64,000 nucleotides of DNA, taken from Numidum massiliense (GTDB lineage: Bacteria; Bacillota; Bacilli; Thermoactinomycetales; Novibacillaceae). Numbering within the stretch: position 1 is the stretch's first letter; the number at the start of each line of letters is the position of its first letter. The translations under genes were made by a program, and so were the position numbers. The DNA lies in contig NZ_CTDZ01000009.1 of NCBI RefSeq assembly GCF_001375555.1, forward strand, positions 248,001 to 312,000. Reading direction: 5' to 3'. The notes under the pieces were generated by a model. The model made no database searches. It had not been told where the DNA came from and worked only from the letters and a program-made list of their open reading frames with translations. Shown one piece after another: positions 23,664 through 33,109 of this stretch.

Positions 23664-25592
23664 ATGAGTATTGATATACAACTGCCAGACGGTTCAGTCA
23701 AACAGTATGACTCCACGGTAACCGTCGCCGATGTGGCAGCTTCGATTAGTAAAAGCTTGGAAAAAAACGCGGTGGCCGGGGTCGTCGACGGAAAAGTGGT
23801 CGATTTATCCCGCACGATTGACGCGGATGCCGCCGTCAAAATAGTGACGACGAACGACGAAGAAGGGCTCGAAGTGCTCCGGCACAGCTGCGCCCACTTG
23901 ATGGCGCAAGCGATTAAGCGGCTCTATCCCGAGGTGAAACTCGGCATCGGTCCGGTGATCGAGAACGGATTTTATTACGACATCGCTTTGCCGGAACGAC
24001 TGACGCCGGAAGACTTGCCGAAGATCGAAAAAGAGATGCACAAAATCGTGAAAGAAAATTTGCGGATTACGCGTAAAGTCGTCTCGCGGGAAGAAGCGCT
24101 CGCGCTGTACGAGGAAGCGGGCGATGAGCTTAAATTGGAACTCATTCGCGAATTGCCGGACGAGGAAGAGATTACGATTTACGAGCAAGGCGAGTTTTAC
24201 GATTTGTGCCGCGGGCCACACGTGCCGTCGACGGGTAAGTTCAAGGCGTTTAAGTTACTCAGTATCGCTGGCGCGTACTGGCGCGGTGACAGCGACCGAC
24301 AAATGCTCACGCGCATCTACGGGACCGTCTGGCCGAAAAAATCACAGTTGGACGAGTACCTAAAACAACTAGAAGAGGCGAAAAAACGGGATCACCGCAA
24401 ACTCGGTAAGCAGTTAGGCATTTTTACGCTGTCGCAAGAAGTCGGGCAAGGATTGCCGCTCTGGTTGCCGAACGGGGCGACGGTTAGACGAGAGATCGAG
24501 CGGTACATCGTCGATTTGGAAGAGCGGCTCGGCTATAAGCACGTATATACGCCGCACTTGGCGAGTGTCGAATTGTACAAAATCTCCGGACACTGGGATC
24601 ATTATCAAGACGATATGTACCCGCCGATGAAGATGGACAACGAAGAGCTCGTACTGCGCCCGATGAACTGTCCACACCATATGATGATTTACCGTAACGA
24701 CATGCGCAGCTACCGCGATTTGCCGTTGCGCATCGCCGAGCTGGGGATGATGCACCGCCACGAAATGTCCGGTGCGCTCACTGGTTTGCAGCGCGTGCGG
24801 GCGATGACGCTCAACGATGCCCACATCTTTTGCCGTACGGAACAGTTAAAGGATGAATTCAAGCGCGTCGTGGAATTGATTGCGCACGTGTATCGCGATT
24901 TCGGCATCGAGGATTACTATTTCCGCTTGTCTTATCGCGATCCGGAGGATAAGGAAAAGTACGTACAAAACGACGAGATGTGGGAAAAGGCACAAGCGAT
25001 GTTGAAGGAAACGATGGACGAGATGGCGCTCGAGTACGTCGAGGCAGAAGGGGAAGCTGCTTTCTACGGGCCGAAACTCGATGTGCAAGTGCGGACGGCG
25101 CTCGGGAAAGACGAGACGCTGTCGACCGTGCAGTTGGACTTCCACTTGCCGAACAAGTTTGATCTCGAATATATCGGCGAAGACGGACAACCGCACCGCC
25201 CGGTCGTCATTCACCGCGGCATCGTCGGCACGATGGAACGGTTTGTCGCGTTTCTGCTCGAATATTACATCGGCAACTTACCCGTGTGGCTGTCGCCTGA
25301 ACAAGCGCGCGTTATTCCGGTCTCCGACCAATTTCTCGACTATGCGAACGGAGTGGAAGATTATTTGCGCGAAAAAGGCATTCGCGTCACGGTCGACCGC
25401 CGCGATGAAAAAATGGGGTATAAAATTCGCGAAGCGCAAATACAAAAAATCCCCTACATGTTGATCGTCGGCGGGGAAGAAGTGAAAAACCGTACGGTTG
25501 CGGTGCGGGAACGGTCGGAAGGGGACGTGGGGGCAAAAGCGTTGGAGCAGTTTGCCGCAGAAGTTGCGGCACAAATCGCACGGCACGAATAA
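23664..25592 (+). CDS. thrS: Threonyl-tRNA synthetase, first copy
   Basis: 642 residues: TGS domain (1-62), second additional/editing domain with His74 and His78 (HSCAHLMAQ) and [12 protein letters not shown], class II core (about 270-535) with the zinc cysteine in [11 protein letters not shown] and [16 protein letters not shown], and anticodon-binding domain (about 540-642). It charges tRNA-Thr with threonine. The core sequence ([27 protein letters not shown]) follows the B. subtilis ThrS type. ATG 23664 has AAGGAG 11 bases upstream; a GTG at 23652 overlaps that site. Controlled by the T-box leader just upstream. Confidence 0.95.
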   Translation: MSIDIQLPDGSVKQYDSTVTVADVAASISKSLEKNAVAGVVDGKVVDLSRTIDADAAVKIVTTNDEEGLEVLRHSCAHLMAQAIKRLYPEVKLGIGPVIENGFYYDIALPERLTPEDLPKIEKEMHKIVKENLRITRKVVSREEALALYEEAGDELKLELIRELPDEEEITIYEQGEFYDLCRGPHVPSTGKFKAFKLLSIAGAYWRGDSDRQMLTRIYGTVWPKKSQLDEYLKQLEEAKKRDHRKLGKQLGIFTLSQEVGQGLPLWLPNGATVRREIERYIVDLEERLGYKHVYTPHLASVELYKISGHWDHYQDDMYPPMKMDNEELVLRPMNCPHHMMIYRNDMRSYRDLPLRIAELGMMHRHEMSGALTGLQRVRAMTLNDAHIFCRTEQLKDEFKRVVELIAHVYRDFGIEDYYFRLSYRDPEDKEKYVQNDEMWEKAQAMLKETMDEMALEYVEAEGEAAFYGPKLDVQVRTALGKDETLSTVQLDFHLPNKFDLEYIGEDGQPHRPVVIHRGIVGTMERFVAFLLEYYIGNLPVWLSPEQARVIPVSDQFLDYANGVEDYLREKGIRVTVDRRDEKMGYKIREAQIQKIPYMLIVGGEEVKNRTVAVRERSEGDVGAKALEQFAAEVAAQIARHE

Positions 25593-25647
25593 GTGATTGA
25601 ATAAGTAGAACTATAACCGGCACCAATAACAACTTAAGATGATCGCG

Positions 25648-26236
25648 CGATGAAAAGGACACGAGGACCAATGGATGGTTAGCAGAGAGAGGGTTCACCG
25701 GCTGCGAGACCCTTAATGAGAAATTGGCCCTTACCACCTTGGAGCTGCAGCAGGGAAAGCGTGAAAGTGCACACTTAGTGTACGGGGAAGTTGCACAGGG
25801 AAGGACCGTACGGGAAGGATGGCACAGACAGGATCGCACAGGGAAGTATCGGACGGGTGATCTATGCGCGAGTATGTGACCTACGCGAATTTTCCTTACA
25901 CCCGCAAGTAACTGCTGCCGGTTAAAGACCGTTAACCTTGTCAATGAAGGGCCTCCCATTCATACGATCGATATTAGGTTCACGATCTATATCAGGTTCA
26001 CTGTACAAAAATACGACCTGTATGAGGTTCGTCTACCGTACGAAAGTGAGATCCGTACGCTGTTAGTCGACTGTACGAATGTACGATTCGTATGAATGAC
26101 CTGACCGTACGTATGCGTGATCTGTATTGAATGCTCCTACCGGTACGTAAGCGAAGTGCGAGTATTGGTAAGGGTGGCCGAATTAGGGTGGAACCACGAC
26201 GCTCACTCGTCCCTAGAGGATGGTGGGCGTTTTTGT
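25648..26236 (+). promoter_or_regulatory. T-box leader of the second thrS gene, Thr (ACC) specifier, expanded
   Basis: T-box AGGGTGGAACCACG at 26185-26198, with the usual final GCG changed to ACG, followed by a terminator pairing ACGCTCACTCGTCC with GGATGGTGGGCGT and a T-run. The specifier ACC is at 25733-25735, five bases before GGAGCTGCAG. The stretch between stem I and the antiterminator is unusually long and contains two perfectly adjacent 18-base repeats (25964-25981, 25982-25999; 16 of 18 identical) and many CGTACGA-like words. No clear own promoter was found, so readthrough from the first thrS is possible. Confidence 0.85.
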
Positions 26237-26315
26237 ATGTTTTTAGACATGTTTTTAGGAACCGATTATTAAGACCCGTATGACTAACTATTTGTGAAAC
26301 AGGAGTGATGGCACC

Positions 26316-28250
26316 ATGTATGTACACGTTACGTTGCCGGATGGGGCAGTTAAACAGTTTCGCTCCGGCACGACGGCAGGAGAAGTCGCTGCAGCGATCA
26401 GTAAAAGTTTGTCCAAGGTGGCAGTAGCGGCCAAAGTTAACGGCGAACTCGTCGATTTACAGACGAAGCTTACCCAAGATGCACACGTAGCGATTTTGAC
26501 GCTCAAAGACGAAGAAGGGTTGGAAGTGTACCGACATAGTACGACCCACTTGATGGCGCAAGCAGTGAAACGGCTGTACCCTGGGGCGAAGTTAGGTGTC
26601 GGTCCGGTCATCGCTGACGGTTTTTACTACGACATTGAGCTGCCACAGCATGTGACCGAGGAGGATTTACCGAAGATTGAACAGGAAATGGCAAACATTG
26701 TCCAAGAAGATTTGCCGATTGAGCGGCACGTCGTTTCCCGGGAGGAAGCACTCTGTTTGTACGAAGAAGCCGGTGATCCGCTCAAGCTGGAACTCATTCG
26801 CGACTTACCGGAAAAAGCGGTCATTACGATTTACCGGCAGGGAGAGTTTTTTGACTTGTGTCGCGGGCCGCATGTGCCGTCGACGGGGCGGATCAAGGCG
26901 TTTAAGCTGCTCAGTATTGCCGGTGCCTACTGGCGCGGCGACAGCGAGCGGCAAATGCTCACGCGCATCTACGGCACAGTCTGGCCGAAAAAAACGGATT
27001 TAGACGCGTATTTACAGCGACGGGAAGAGGTGAAAAAGCGCGACCACCGCAAACTCAGCCGTCAACTAAAGTTATTTATGTTTTCCGACCAGGCGCCGGG
27101 CATGCCGTTCTACTTGCCCAACGGGATGGTCTTGCGCAATGAGTTGGAACAATTATCTCGCGAACGACAAGCGCGTGTCGGATACGAGGAAGTGCTTACG
27201 CCCGTCATGATGAACCGCGGCCTGTGGGAGCAGTCGGGGCACTGGGACCACTACCGGGAAAATATGTATTTTACGGAAGTGGATGCGACAGCTTTTGCAC
27301 TGAAGCCGATGAACTGTCCGGGGCATATGCTCATTTTTAAAAATGAGCGGCGTTCGTACCGGGATTTGCCGCTGCGCTTGTCCGAGTTTGGCCACGTGCA
27401 CCGGCACGAACTGTCCGGGTCGCTCAACGGGATGCTGCGGGTACGCGGCTTTACGCAGGACGACGCGCACATTTTCGTCCGTCCGGATCAAATTGAGGCA
27501 GAAGTGGCCCACGCGATGGCGCTCGTCGACGATATTTACCGTGTGTTCGGCTTTCCGTACGCGATCGAACTGTCGACGCGGCCGGAAGATTCGATGGGCG
27601 ACGATGCGCTCTGGGAACAGGCGGAAACAGCCCTACAGCGCGTACTCGAGGCGCGCGGGGTCCTGTATCGCGTCAACGAAGGAGACGGTGCCTTCTACGG
27701 TCCGAAGATCGACTTTCATATCGAAGATGCGATCGGGCGTAGCCACCAATGTGCGACGATCCAGCTCGACTTCCAAATGCCGCAGAAGTTTGACCTCACA
27801 TACGTCGGGGAAGACAACGACCGCCACCGTCCCGTCGTCATTCACCGCGCCATTTTTGGCTCGCTTGACCGCTTTATCGGCATTTTGGTCGAGCATTACG
27901 GTGGGGCGTTTCCGACGTGGCTCGCACCGGTGCAAGTGAAAGCTTTGCCGATTGCCGACAACTACGCCGGTTTTGGGCAGGACGTTGTCAATGAGTTAAC
28001 AGCGGCAGGCATACGCGCCGAGTTGGATGCGCGTGACGAGAAGATCGGGTACAAAGTGCGCGAAGCAGAAATGCAAAAAGTGCCGTACATGCTCATCGTC
28101 GGCCAAGCGGAAGCGGCGAGCGGCACGGTCGCGGTACGGAAGCGCGGTGTCGGCGATCAGGGGGCGCTGCCGGTGGCTCAATTTGTCGCTGATGTGCGGG
28201 CGGAAGTTGCTACGCGGGGTGCAGTTGGCGTGAGCGTGACTGATGCTTAA
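26316..28250 (+). CDS. thrS: Threonyl-tRNA synthetase, second copy
   Basis: 644 residues with the same domain order as the first copy: TGS (1-62), editing domain (His74, His78 in HSTTHLMAQ), class II core with the zinc cysteine in LKPMNCPGHMLIFKNE, and anticodon-binding domain. The first 240 residues resemble copy one closely ([32 protein letters not shown]). The core does not: it reads SEFGHVHRHELSGSLNGMLR and FTQDDAHIF, the type widespread outside Bacillus. ATG 26316 follows AGGAGTGATGG. B. subtilis also has a second, starvation-induced enzyme, ThrZ; whether this copy plays that role is inference. No catalytic residue appears lost. Confidence 0.93.
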   Translation: MYVHVTLPDGAVKQFRSGTTAGEVAAAISKSLSKVAVAAKVNGELVDLQTKLTQDAHVAILTLKDEEGLEVYRHSTTHLMAQAVKRLYPGAKLGVGPVIADGFYYDIELPQHVTEEDLPKIEQEMANIVQEDLPIERHVVSREEALCLYEEAGDPLKLELIRDLPEKAVITIYRQGEFFDLCRGPHVPSTGRIKAFKLLSIAGAYWRGDSERQMLTRIYGTVWPKKTDLDAYLQRREEVKKRDHRKLSRQLKLFMFSDQAPGMPFYLPNGMVLRNELEQLSRERQARVGYEEVLTPVMMNRGLWEQSGHWDHYRENMYFTEVDATAFALKPMNCPGHMLIFKNERRSYRDLPLRLSEFGHVHRHELSGSLNGMLRVRGFTQDDAHIFVRPDQIEAEVAHAMALVDDIYRVFGFPYAIELSTRPEDSMGDDALWEQAETALQRVLEARGVLYRVNEGDGAFYGPKIDFHIEDAIGRSHQCATIQLDFQMPQKFDLTYVGEDNDRHRPVVIHRAIFGSLDRFIGILVEHYGGAFPTWLAPVQVKALPIADNYAGFGQDVVNELTAAGIRAELDARDEKIGYKVREAEMQKVPYMLIVGQAEAASGTVAVRKRGVGDQGALPVAQFVADVRAEVATRGAVGVSVTDA

Positions 28251-28447
28251 ACCAGGGATTTATGAAATAGCATGTCCATGAAGACGGTAAATAGTAGGAC
28301 TTGATCAAATAGTATTGCATCTACTTAATATTTCCGTTACAATACTCACAAAGACTGTCCGTCACTTTTTCACTGCAGGGTGACAAGACGACAATATGAC
28401 AATATCTCTAACGAACAACACTTTTTTTCTTTCCACGAGTTCATCCC

Positions 28448-28476
28448 TTGACAGCTGCCACCCCGTATGATACATT
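28448..28476 (+). promoter_or_regulatory. Promoter of the infC-rpmI-rplT operon
   Basis: -35 TTGACA (28448-28453), exact 17-base spacer, -10 TACATT (28471-28476). The start of transcription would be near 28483, placing the whole leader in the transcript. Confidence 0.75.
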
Positions 28477-28479
28477 TAA

Positions 28480-28718
28480 TCAGGTGACTATGGTTGTCTA
28501 GGGGCGATTGATTCGCTCGTTGCAAAAAAAGTCGCCATAATAGTTGAATACAGGACTGGTTTTAAGTAGAAGCGCCCGCTTCTCACCTTGTCGACGCTGT
28601 TTAAGCACCCCTCGATTTGACGTGCTTTAAGGTTGTTGGCAGGTTACGAGTAATAATTTTTCACTGCATATGTGTGAGGAGACGTGTGGGCGATTTCGTC
28701 CGCACTTTTTTATTTTTC
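28480..28718 (+). promoter_or_regulatory. infC operon leader with terminator (L20-leader type)
   Basis: A leader of about 240 bases ends in a terminator, GTGTGGGCGA/TCGTCCGCAC (28684-28705), followed by a T-rich run, only 38 bases before the infC start codon. In B. subtilis the same operon is controlled by ribosomal protein L20 binding the leader and causing termination. Position, gene order and terminator fit; the L20-binding fold was not derived base by base. Confidence 0.7.
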
Positions 28719-28755
28719 TAAAAAAACGATCAAGCCAATGTGGAGGTGGCGCACT

Positions 28756-29274
28756 ATTAGCAAGGATATGTTAGTTAACGAGAACATACGGGCGCGGGAA
28801 GTGCGGTTAATTGGTCCGAAAGGTGACCAGTTGGGGATCCGGTCGTTGCGCGATGCGCTGCAACTGGCACGGGAGTCAAACTTAGATTTGGTCAATGTCG
28901 CACCGAATGCGAGGCCACCTGTATGTCGGGTAATGGATTACGGGAAGTACCGCTACGAACAATCCAAGCGGGAAAAAGAAGCGCGTAAAAAACAAAAGGT
29001 GATTTCCCTTAAAGAGGTTCGCCTCAGTTCAACAATCGAGGAACACGACTTTCAGACGAAACTCCGCAACGCGAAGAAGTTCATCAAAGCTGGGGACAAA
29101 GTGAAATGCTCCATCCGCTTCCGCGGGCGGGAAATTACGCACCAAGACATTGGGCGCGAAATTTTGGGCCGCATTGCGGAAGAGTTGAAAGATGAGGCGG
29201 AAGTCGAGCGCCGTCCGAAACTCGAAGGGCGGAGCATGATTATGATTTTAGTTCCTAAAACACCAAAACAGTAG
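28756..29274 (+). CDS. infC: Translation initiation factor IF-3, ATT start
   Basis: 172 residues. The protein aligns from its first codon with B. subtilis IF-3 ([20 protein letters not shown]), so the start is ATT 28756, the rare codon by which infC is autoregulated in many bacteria. GGAGGTGG lies six bases upstream. An N-terminal domain (1-75), basic linker ([13 protein letters not shown]) and C-terminal domain ([15 protein letters not shown]) are all present. IF-3 binds the 30S subunit, blocks 50S joining and proofreads the start codon. Upstream in-frame codons from 28684 lie inside the leader terminator and are not coding. Confidence 0.95.
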   Translation: MSKDMLVNENIRAREVRLIGPKGDQLGIRSLRDALQLARESNLDLVNVAPNARPPVCRVMDYGKYRYEQSKREKEARKKQKVISLKEVRLSSTIEEHDFQTKLRNAKKFIKAGDKVKCSIRFRGREITHQDIGREILGRIAEELKDEAEVERRPKLEGRSMIMILVPKTPKQ

Positions 29275-29287
29275 GAGGGCGTTCGTT

Positions 29288-29485
29288 ATGCCAAAAATGA
29301 AAACACACAGCGGTGCAGCAAAACGATTCCGCAAAACCGCAACGGGGAAAATTAAACGTTTCAAAGCATACAGCAACCACAATTTCGGTTGCAAAACGGC
29401 CAAGCAAAAGCGCAGTTTGCGCAGTTCGGCGATTATGGCCAGCGGCGATGTGAAACGTACGAAGCAATTGATCGCATATAAATAA
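29288..29485 (+). CDS. rpmI: 50S ribosomal protein L35
   Basis: 65 residues, [20 protein letters not shown], the canonical L35 start, very basic throughout. It follows infC by 13 bases with GGAGGGCG upstream and precedes rplT, the conserved infC-rpmI-rplT order. Confidence 0.97.
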   Translation: MPKMKTHSGAAKRFRKTATGKIKRFKAYSNHNFGCKTAKQKRSLRSSAIMASGDVKRTKQLIAYK

Positions 29486-29519
29486 TTATTTTTGCGTAAT
29501 TTTTTAGGAGGGAACGACT

Positions 29520-29879
29520 ATGCCGAGAGTAAAAGGTGGCCCGGTGACGCGTCAGCGCCGCAAACGGGTATTAAAGCTTGCAAAAGGATATTACGGTTCA
29601 AAACATAGCTTGTTTAAAACAGCAAAGCAACAAGTGATGAAATCTCACATGTACGCATACCGCGATCGTCGGGTGCGCAAGCGCGAATTCCGCAAGTTGT
29701 GGATTACGCGTATTAATGCAGCTGCGCGTTCGAACGGATTGTCGTACAACAAATTAATGCACGGTTTGAAAGTGGCTGGCGTCGACATTAACCGCAAAAT
29801 GCTGGCGGACTTAGCCGTGTACGATGAAAAGGCGTTTTCTGAACTCGTCAATCTTGCAAAAGCGCAAGGTAACGCGTAA
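29520..29879 (+). CDS. rplT: 50S ribosomal protein L20
   Basis: 119 residues, [20 protein letters not shown], with the [20 protein letters not shown] helix that binds 23S rRNA. L20 is an early assembly protein and, in Bacillus, the repressor of this operon through the leader RNA. GGAGGGAACGACT precedes the ATG. It is the last gene of the operon; no convincing terminator was found just after it. Confidence 0.97.
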   Translation: MPRVKGGPVTRQRRKRVLKLAKGYYGSKHSLFKTAKQQVMKSHMYAYRDRRVRKREFRKLWITRINAAARSNGLSYNKLMHGLKVAGVDINRKMLADLAVYDEKAFSELVNLAKAQGNA

Positions 29880-30246
29880 GTAGGCTGACTGTGAACGTGG
29901 TTTGTGACACAGTGAACTAGTAGGCTGTCGCCGTGTACCACTACGACGTGTGGCTGGCCTTCGGCATGAAGCAGTAGAAGTGTACGACTACGGGATGTGG
30001 GCACCGAACGATATATGACGTATGAAACAGTGAAACTAGTCACGCATTCACTGGACGTTCACCAGTGTTTACTGGACGTTTATGCTGATGCGGACGCCTT
30101 CGCGTGTCGATTTGTTGCATGGTGATATTTCTAATGTTTTTTAGATAATTTTACTGACGGGTATGTCAGTGAAAAAAGAGCTAGGTGGGACATTGCGGAA
30201 CATATGTTTCGCAACGCGTCCTGCTTGGCTTTTTATGTTTATACAA
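29880..30246 (+). other. Intergenic region after rplT, no gene recognised
   Basis: About 370 bases with short repeated words (AGTAGGCTG twice; GTGAAC and CACTGG several times) but no supported coding frame, RNA family or clear terminator. Frames here on both strands lack ribosome-binding sites. Confidence 0.5.
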
Positions 30247-30372
30247 CCCTTTTTACGTTTATTATTCATTTTTTCCCCGTTTCCCTCTTCTTTTCTCTGT
30301 TTTCCTCCTTTTTCCTCTGCTTTCCCCATTTTCCTCCGTTTTCCCTCGTTTTCTCCCCCAATTCCCCCCTAC
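30247..30372 (+). repeat. Polypyrimidine tract of degenerate 20-base repeats upstream of ilvD
   Basis: About nine in ten bases are C or T on the plus strand. Four units can be read at 30277-30296, 30297-30316, 30317-30335 and 30336-30355, each opening CYG and carrying a CCTC-like core between T-runs. It ends about 130 bases before the ilvD start. G is nearly absent, so the RNA would be unstructured and C-rich. Confidence 0.8.
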
Positions 30373-30501
30373 TTAATGACAGAAACGCTTTTTTGCGTTA
30401 AACTAGCATATAACCTTTTTACGTCTTTTTTTGGTACGATGAATGGTCATCTTTGTACGGTCAAAAAAGCGACTATTTTAAACAGAAAGGAAACGAGGCG
30501 G

Positions 30502-32193
30502 ATGTCAGACACAAAAGAGACGAAAGATTTGCGAATCAAAAGCCGCGTCATTAGTGAAGGGGAGCAGCGCACGCCGAACCGCGCCTACTTACGCGCTGTC
30601 GGTTTTAGTGACGACGATTTTAAAAAACCGATGATCGGCGTCGCCAGTACGTGGAGCGAAGTGACGCCTTGCAACATGCACATCGACAAGTTAGCGCTCG
30701 AGGCGAAGGCCGGTGCGCGCGACGCGGGTGGGGCGCCGCTCGTCTTTAACACGATTACAGTATCAGACGGGATTTCGATGGGGACGGAAGGGATGCGTTA
30801 CTCGCTCCCGAGCCGCGAAGTGATCGCCGACTCGATCGAAACGGTCGTCGGCGGGGAGCGGCTGGACGGGTTTGTCGCCATCGGCGGTTGCGACAAAAAC
30901 ATGCCCGGCTGTATGATTGCCATCGGCCGTTTGAACTTGCCGGCCGTGTTCGTGTACGGCGGGACGATTAAACCCGGAAAGTTGCACGGTAAAGACATCG
31001 ACATCGTTTCTGCTTTTGAGGGAGTCGGGCAGTACAACAGCGGACAGATCGACCGTGCCGAATTGCACCAGATCGAGTGTCACGCTTGCCCAGGCGCCGG
31101 TTCGTGCGGCGGGATGTATACGGCGAATACGATGGCGTCGGCGATTGAGGCGATGGGGATGAGCTTGCCGAGCAGTGCCTCTAACCCTGCCGAATCAGCG
31201 GAGAAGGTGGACGACTGCCGCAAGGCGGGCGAAGCAGTGCTCGAGCTGTTGCGCAAAAGGATTACGCCCCGGGATATCATGACGAAAGAGGCGTTTGAGA
31301 ACGCGATTACGGTCGTCATGGCGCTCGGCGGGTCGACGAATGCGATTTTGCACTTAATGGCGATGGCACACGCTGTCGACGTCGACCTGCAATTGGAAGA
31401 TTTTGAGCGCATTCAAAAACGGGTACCACACCTCGCCGACTTAAAACCGAGCGGCCGCTATGTGATGCAAAACTTGCACGAAGTAGGTGGCGTGCCTGCG
31501 GTAATGAAGCTATTGCTTGCAGAAGGGCTGCTACACGGCGATTGCTTGACGGTCACCGGCAAGACGTTGGCAGAAAACTTACAGGGGCAGCCGTCACTCA
31601 GTAAAGGGCAAGATGTCATTCGTTCACTGGACAACCCGATGCGGGAAGATGGGCCACTCGTCGTTTTGCGCGGGAATTTGGCACCGGAAGGCGCCGTCGC
31701 CAAAGTGTCGGGTTTGAAGGTGCCATCGATCACCGGACCGGCGAAAGTGTTTGACACCGAGGAAGCGGCGACCGAGGCGGTTGTGAATGACCGCGTCCAA
31801 GCGGGGGATGTCGTCGTCATTCGCTACGAAGGGCCGAAAGGCGGTCCCGGTATGCCGGAAATGTTGTCACTGACGGCGATTCTCGTCGGCAAAGGGTTAG
31901 GGGAGAAGGTTGGCTTAATTACGGACGGTCGTTTTTCCGGCGGTACGCACGGCCTCGTCGTCGGTCACGTCGCGCCGGAAGCGCAAGTCGGTGGGCCGAT
32001 TGCGCTCCTCCGCGACGGCGATCTCGTGACGATCGACAGCGACAAACAACAACTGTCCGTTGCCCTAAGCGAGGAGGAGCTCGCCGCGCGGCGGAAAGAG
32101 TGGCAAGCGCCGCCGCTGCGCTACGAGAAAGGCGTGCTGTACAAGTATGCGACTCTCGTCTCTTCCGCGTCGAAAGGAGCCATTACGGATTAA
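30502..32193 (+). CDS. ilvD: Dihydroxy-acid dehydratase
   Basis: 563 residues, the usual length. Iron-sulfur ligands are visible as Cys57 (SEVTPCNMH), Cys130 ([12 protein letters not shown]) and Cys202 ([10 protein letters not shown]). The enzyme converts dihydroxy-isovalerate and dihydroxy-methylvalerate to the 2-oxo acids of valine/leucine and isoleucine synthesis. ATG 30502 fits the family N-terminus; AAAGGA lies ten bases upstream. The frame stays open to 30163 only because the polypyrimidine tract has few stops. It sits directly before the ilvBHC-leuAB unit, but 900 bases and a separate promoter lie between. Confidence 0.95.
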   Translation: MSDTKETKDLRIKSRVISEGEQRTPNRAYLRAVGFSDDDFKKPMIGVASTWSEVTPCNMHIDKLALEAKAGARDAGGAPLVFNTITVSDGISMGTEGMRYSLPSREVIADSIETVVGGERLDGFVAIGGCDKNMPGCMIAIGRLNLPAVFVYGGTIKPGKLHGKDIDIVSAFEGVGQYNSGQIDRAELHQIECHACPGAGSCGGMYTANTMASAIEAMGMSLPSSASNPAESAEKVDDCRKAGEAVLELLRKRITPRDIMTKEAFENAITVVMALGGSTNAILHLMAMAHAVDVDLQLEDFERIQKRVPHLADLKPSGRYVMQNLHEVGGVPAVMKLLLAEGLLHGDCLTVTGKTLAENLQGQPSLSKGQDVIRSLDNPMREDGPLVVLRGNLAPEGAVAKVSGLKVPSITGPAKVFDTEEAATEAVVNDRVQAGDVVVIRYEGPKGGPGMPEMLSLTAILVGKGLGEKVGLITDGRFSGGTHGLVVGHVAPEAQVGGPIALLRDGDLVTIDSDKQQLSVALSEEELAARRKEWQAPPLRYEKGVLYKYATLVSSASKGAITD

Positions 32194-32221
32194 GACGTTC
32201 GACGGATCGCACGCGTGCGTC

Positions 32222-32257
32222 GCATGTTTATAGTGCATGTTTATAGTGCATGTTTAT
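32222..32257 (+). repeat. 13-base tandem repeat downstream of ilvD
   Basis: GCATGTTTATAGT is repeated exactly at 32222-32234 and 32235-32247, with a third truncated copy GCATGTTTAT at 32248-32257. Confidence 0.85.
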
Positions 32258-32312
32258 CACGCGGATTGGAGGGCATGTCTTCGCCCTCCAATCCCACGTG
32301 TAAGTTTTTCGT
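32258..32312 (+). terminator. Strong hairpin after ilvD, probable terminator
   Basis: GGATTGGAGGGC (32263-32274) pairs perfectly with GCCCTCCAATCC (32283-32294), and CACG/CGTG extends the base of the stem. A TTTTTC run follows at 32305, slightly distant for a textbook terminator. Confidence 0.65.
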
Positions 32313-32486
32313 TTTCGTTGTGAACTCGTGAGCGTGTGAAGCCCCTTCTGCACTAGCCTCTTTTTACAGAAAGCGCCAGATGTGTTCGTGTATCTTTATA
32401 CAATTATATGCATATATTCCAATGATAACGTTTCCACCCAGGAGCGAAATTTTCCCGTCGTTATTGCGATTGTGCCTAATTCCGCA

Positions 32487-32553
32487 TGTAAGCGCTTATA
32501 CAAAATTTATTTATAAAAACCTATTGACACAAGTGGTGGATACCGCCTATAAT
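32487..32553 (+). promoter_or_regulatory. ilvB promoter with upstream cre-like site
   Basis: -35 TTGACA (32524-32529), 18-base spacer, -10 TATAAT (32548-32553). About 60 bases above the likely start is TGTAAGCGCTTATA (32487-32500), which differs from the CcpA cre consensus TGWNANCGNTNWCA at one position. In B. subtilis CcpA activates the ilv-leu operon from an upstream cre, so the position makes sense; binding is untested. Confidence 0.65.
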
Positions 32554-32649
32554 AGCATCTAAATAAATTCAAAAGGTAATTGTTTTCAGACAACACACGT
32601 TCGCACTTTAATGCGTGTTTGTAACAAAGCGAATGTGTTCGTGAAAAAA

Positions 32650-32770
32650 TAATATCGGGTTGGAAAAGAGTCGCACCGCCGATACCGGAGGTTATGGATT
32701 AACCTGTAGCTGACTAAGGCGTAAACGGCGCTCACGTTATCGCCTAGACTTCAGAAAATTCCAACCCAAG
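32650..32770 (+). ncRNA. Unclassified structured RNA element between the ilvB promoter and T-box
   Basis: A closing helix GGGTTGGAA (32657-32665) / TTCCAACCC (32759-32767) encloses a hairpin AGGTTA/TAACCT with a short loop and a second stem GGCG...CGCC with inner pairs AAC/GTT. TATCGG (32653-32658) can instead pair with CCGATA (32679-32684), and this excludes part of the closing helix, so two states are possible. A CodY-box-like word (AGACTTCAGAAAATT, 32746-32760; 12 of 15 positions) lies inside. No known riboswitch consensus was matched. Confidence 0.45.
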
Positions 32771-32776
32771 GAAAAA

Positions 32777-33060
32777 ACGCGATGATGGGGACATAGACAT
32801 TGGAATGCCGGTGCAACAGAGAATCCTGGATGCTGAGAACAGGATCACCGCTTCAATGATCTGCTCACCTCGGAGCATTCCGCTGAACCGATAGGACGAA
32901 GTAGGCTGTGAACGGGTCGTTCCCGATATGAACGAAAAGTGCGAGATTGCACTTACCGAGGTCACGTCCGCAAGGGTGTGGCGAAATTGGGTGGTACCGC
33001 GAAATCCTTCGCCCCAATCCGGAAACGTATGCTGTTTTCCGGAGGGCGTAGGATTTTTTT
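32777..33060 (+). promoter_or_regulatory. T-box leader of ilvB, Leu (CTC) specifier
   Basis: T-box TGGGTGGTACCGCG at 32988-33001. The terminator pairs AAATCCTTCGCCC with GGGCGTAGGATTT and is followed by a run of T. The specifier CTC (32864-32866) stands five bases before CGGAGCA, the same register as ACC and TTC in the thrS and pheS leaders. Leucine control of ilv-leu by a CUC specifier is also found in B. subtilis. Confidence 0.9.
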
Positions 33061-33109
33061 ATTGGCATTGCAAGTCTGGGATCACGTGAACGTAAAGGAG
33101 GAGACGAAC

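Noticed and set aside
25387-25959. Minus-strand frame of 190 codons across the end of the first thrS and the second leader
   Set aside because: It is antisense to thrS and the T-box; no start signal and no recognisable domain.
28684-28755. IF-3 start at the upstream GTG
   Set aside because: These codons lie in the leader terminator; homology begins at the ATT codon, which has its own ribosome-binding site.
30163-30501. N-terminal extension of ilvD through the polypyrimidine tract
   Set aside because: The frame stays open because C/T-rich DNA has few stop codons; the family N-terminus starts at 30502 and no ribosome-binding site precedes the upstream codons.
32653-32767. ppGpp, PRPP or guanidine (ykkC-type) riboswitch before ilvB
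   Set aside because: ppGpp riboswitches do occur before branched-chain genes, but the conserved ykkC bases as I remember them are not present; the element is reported as unclassified.
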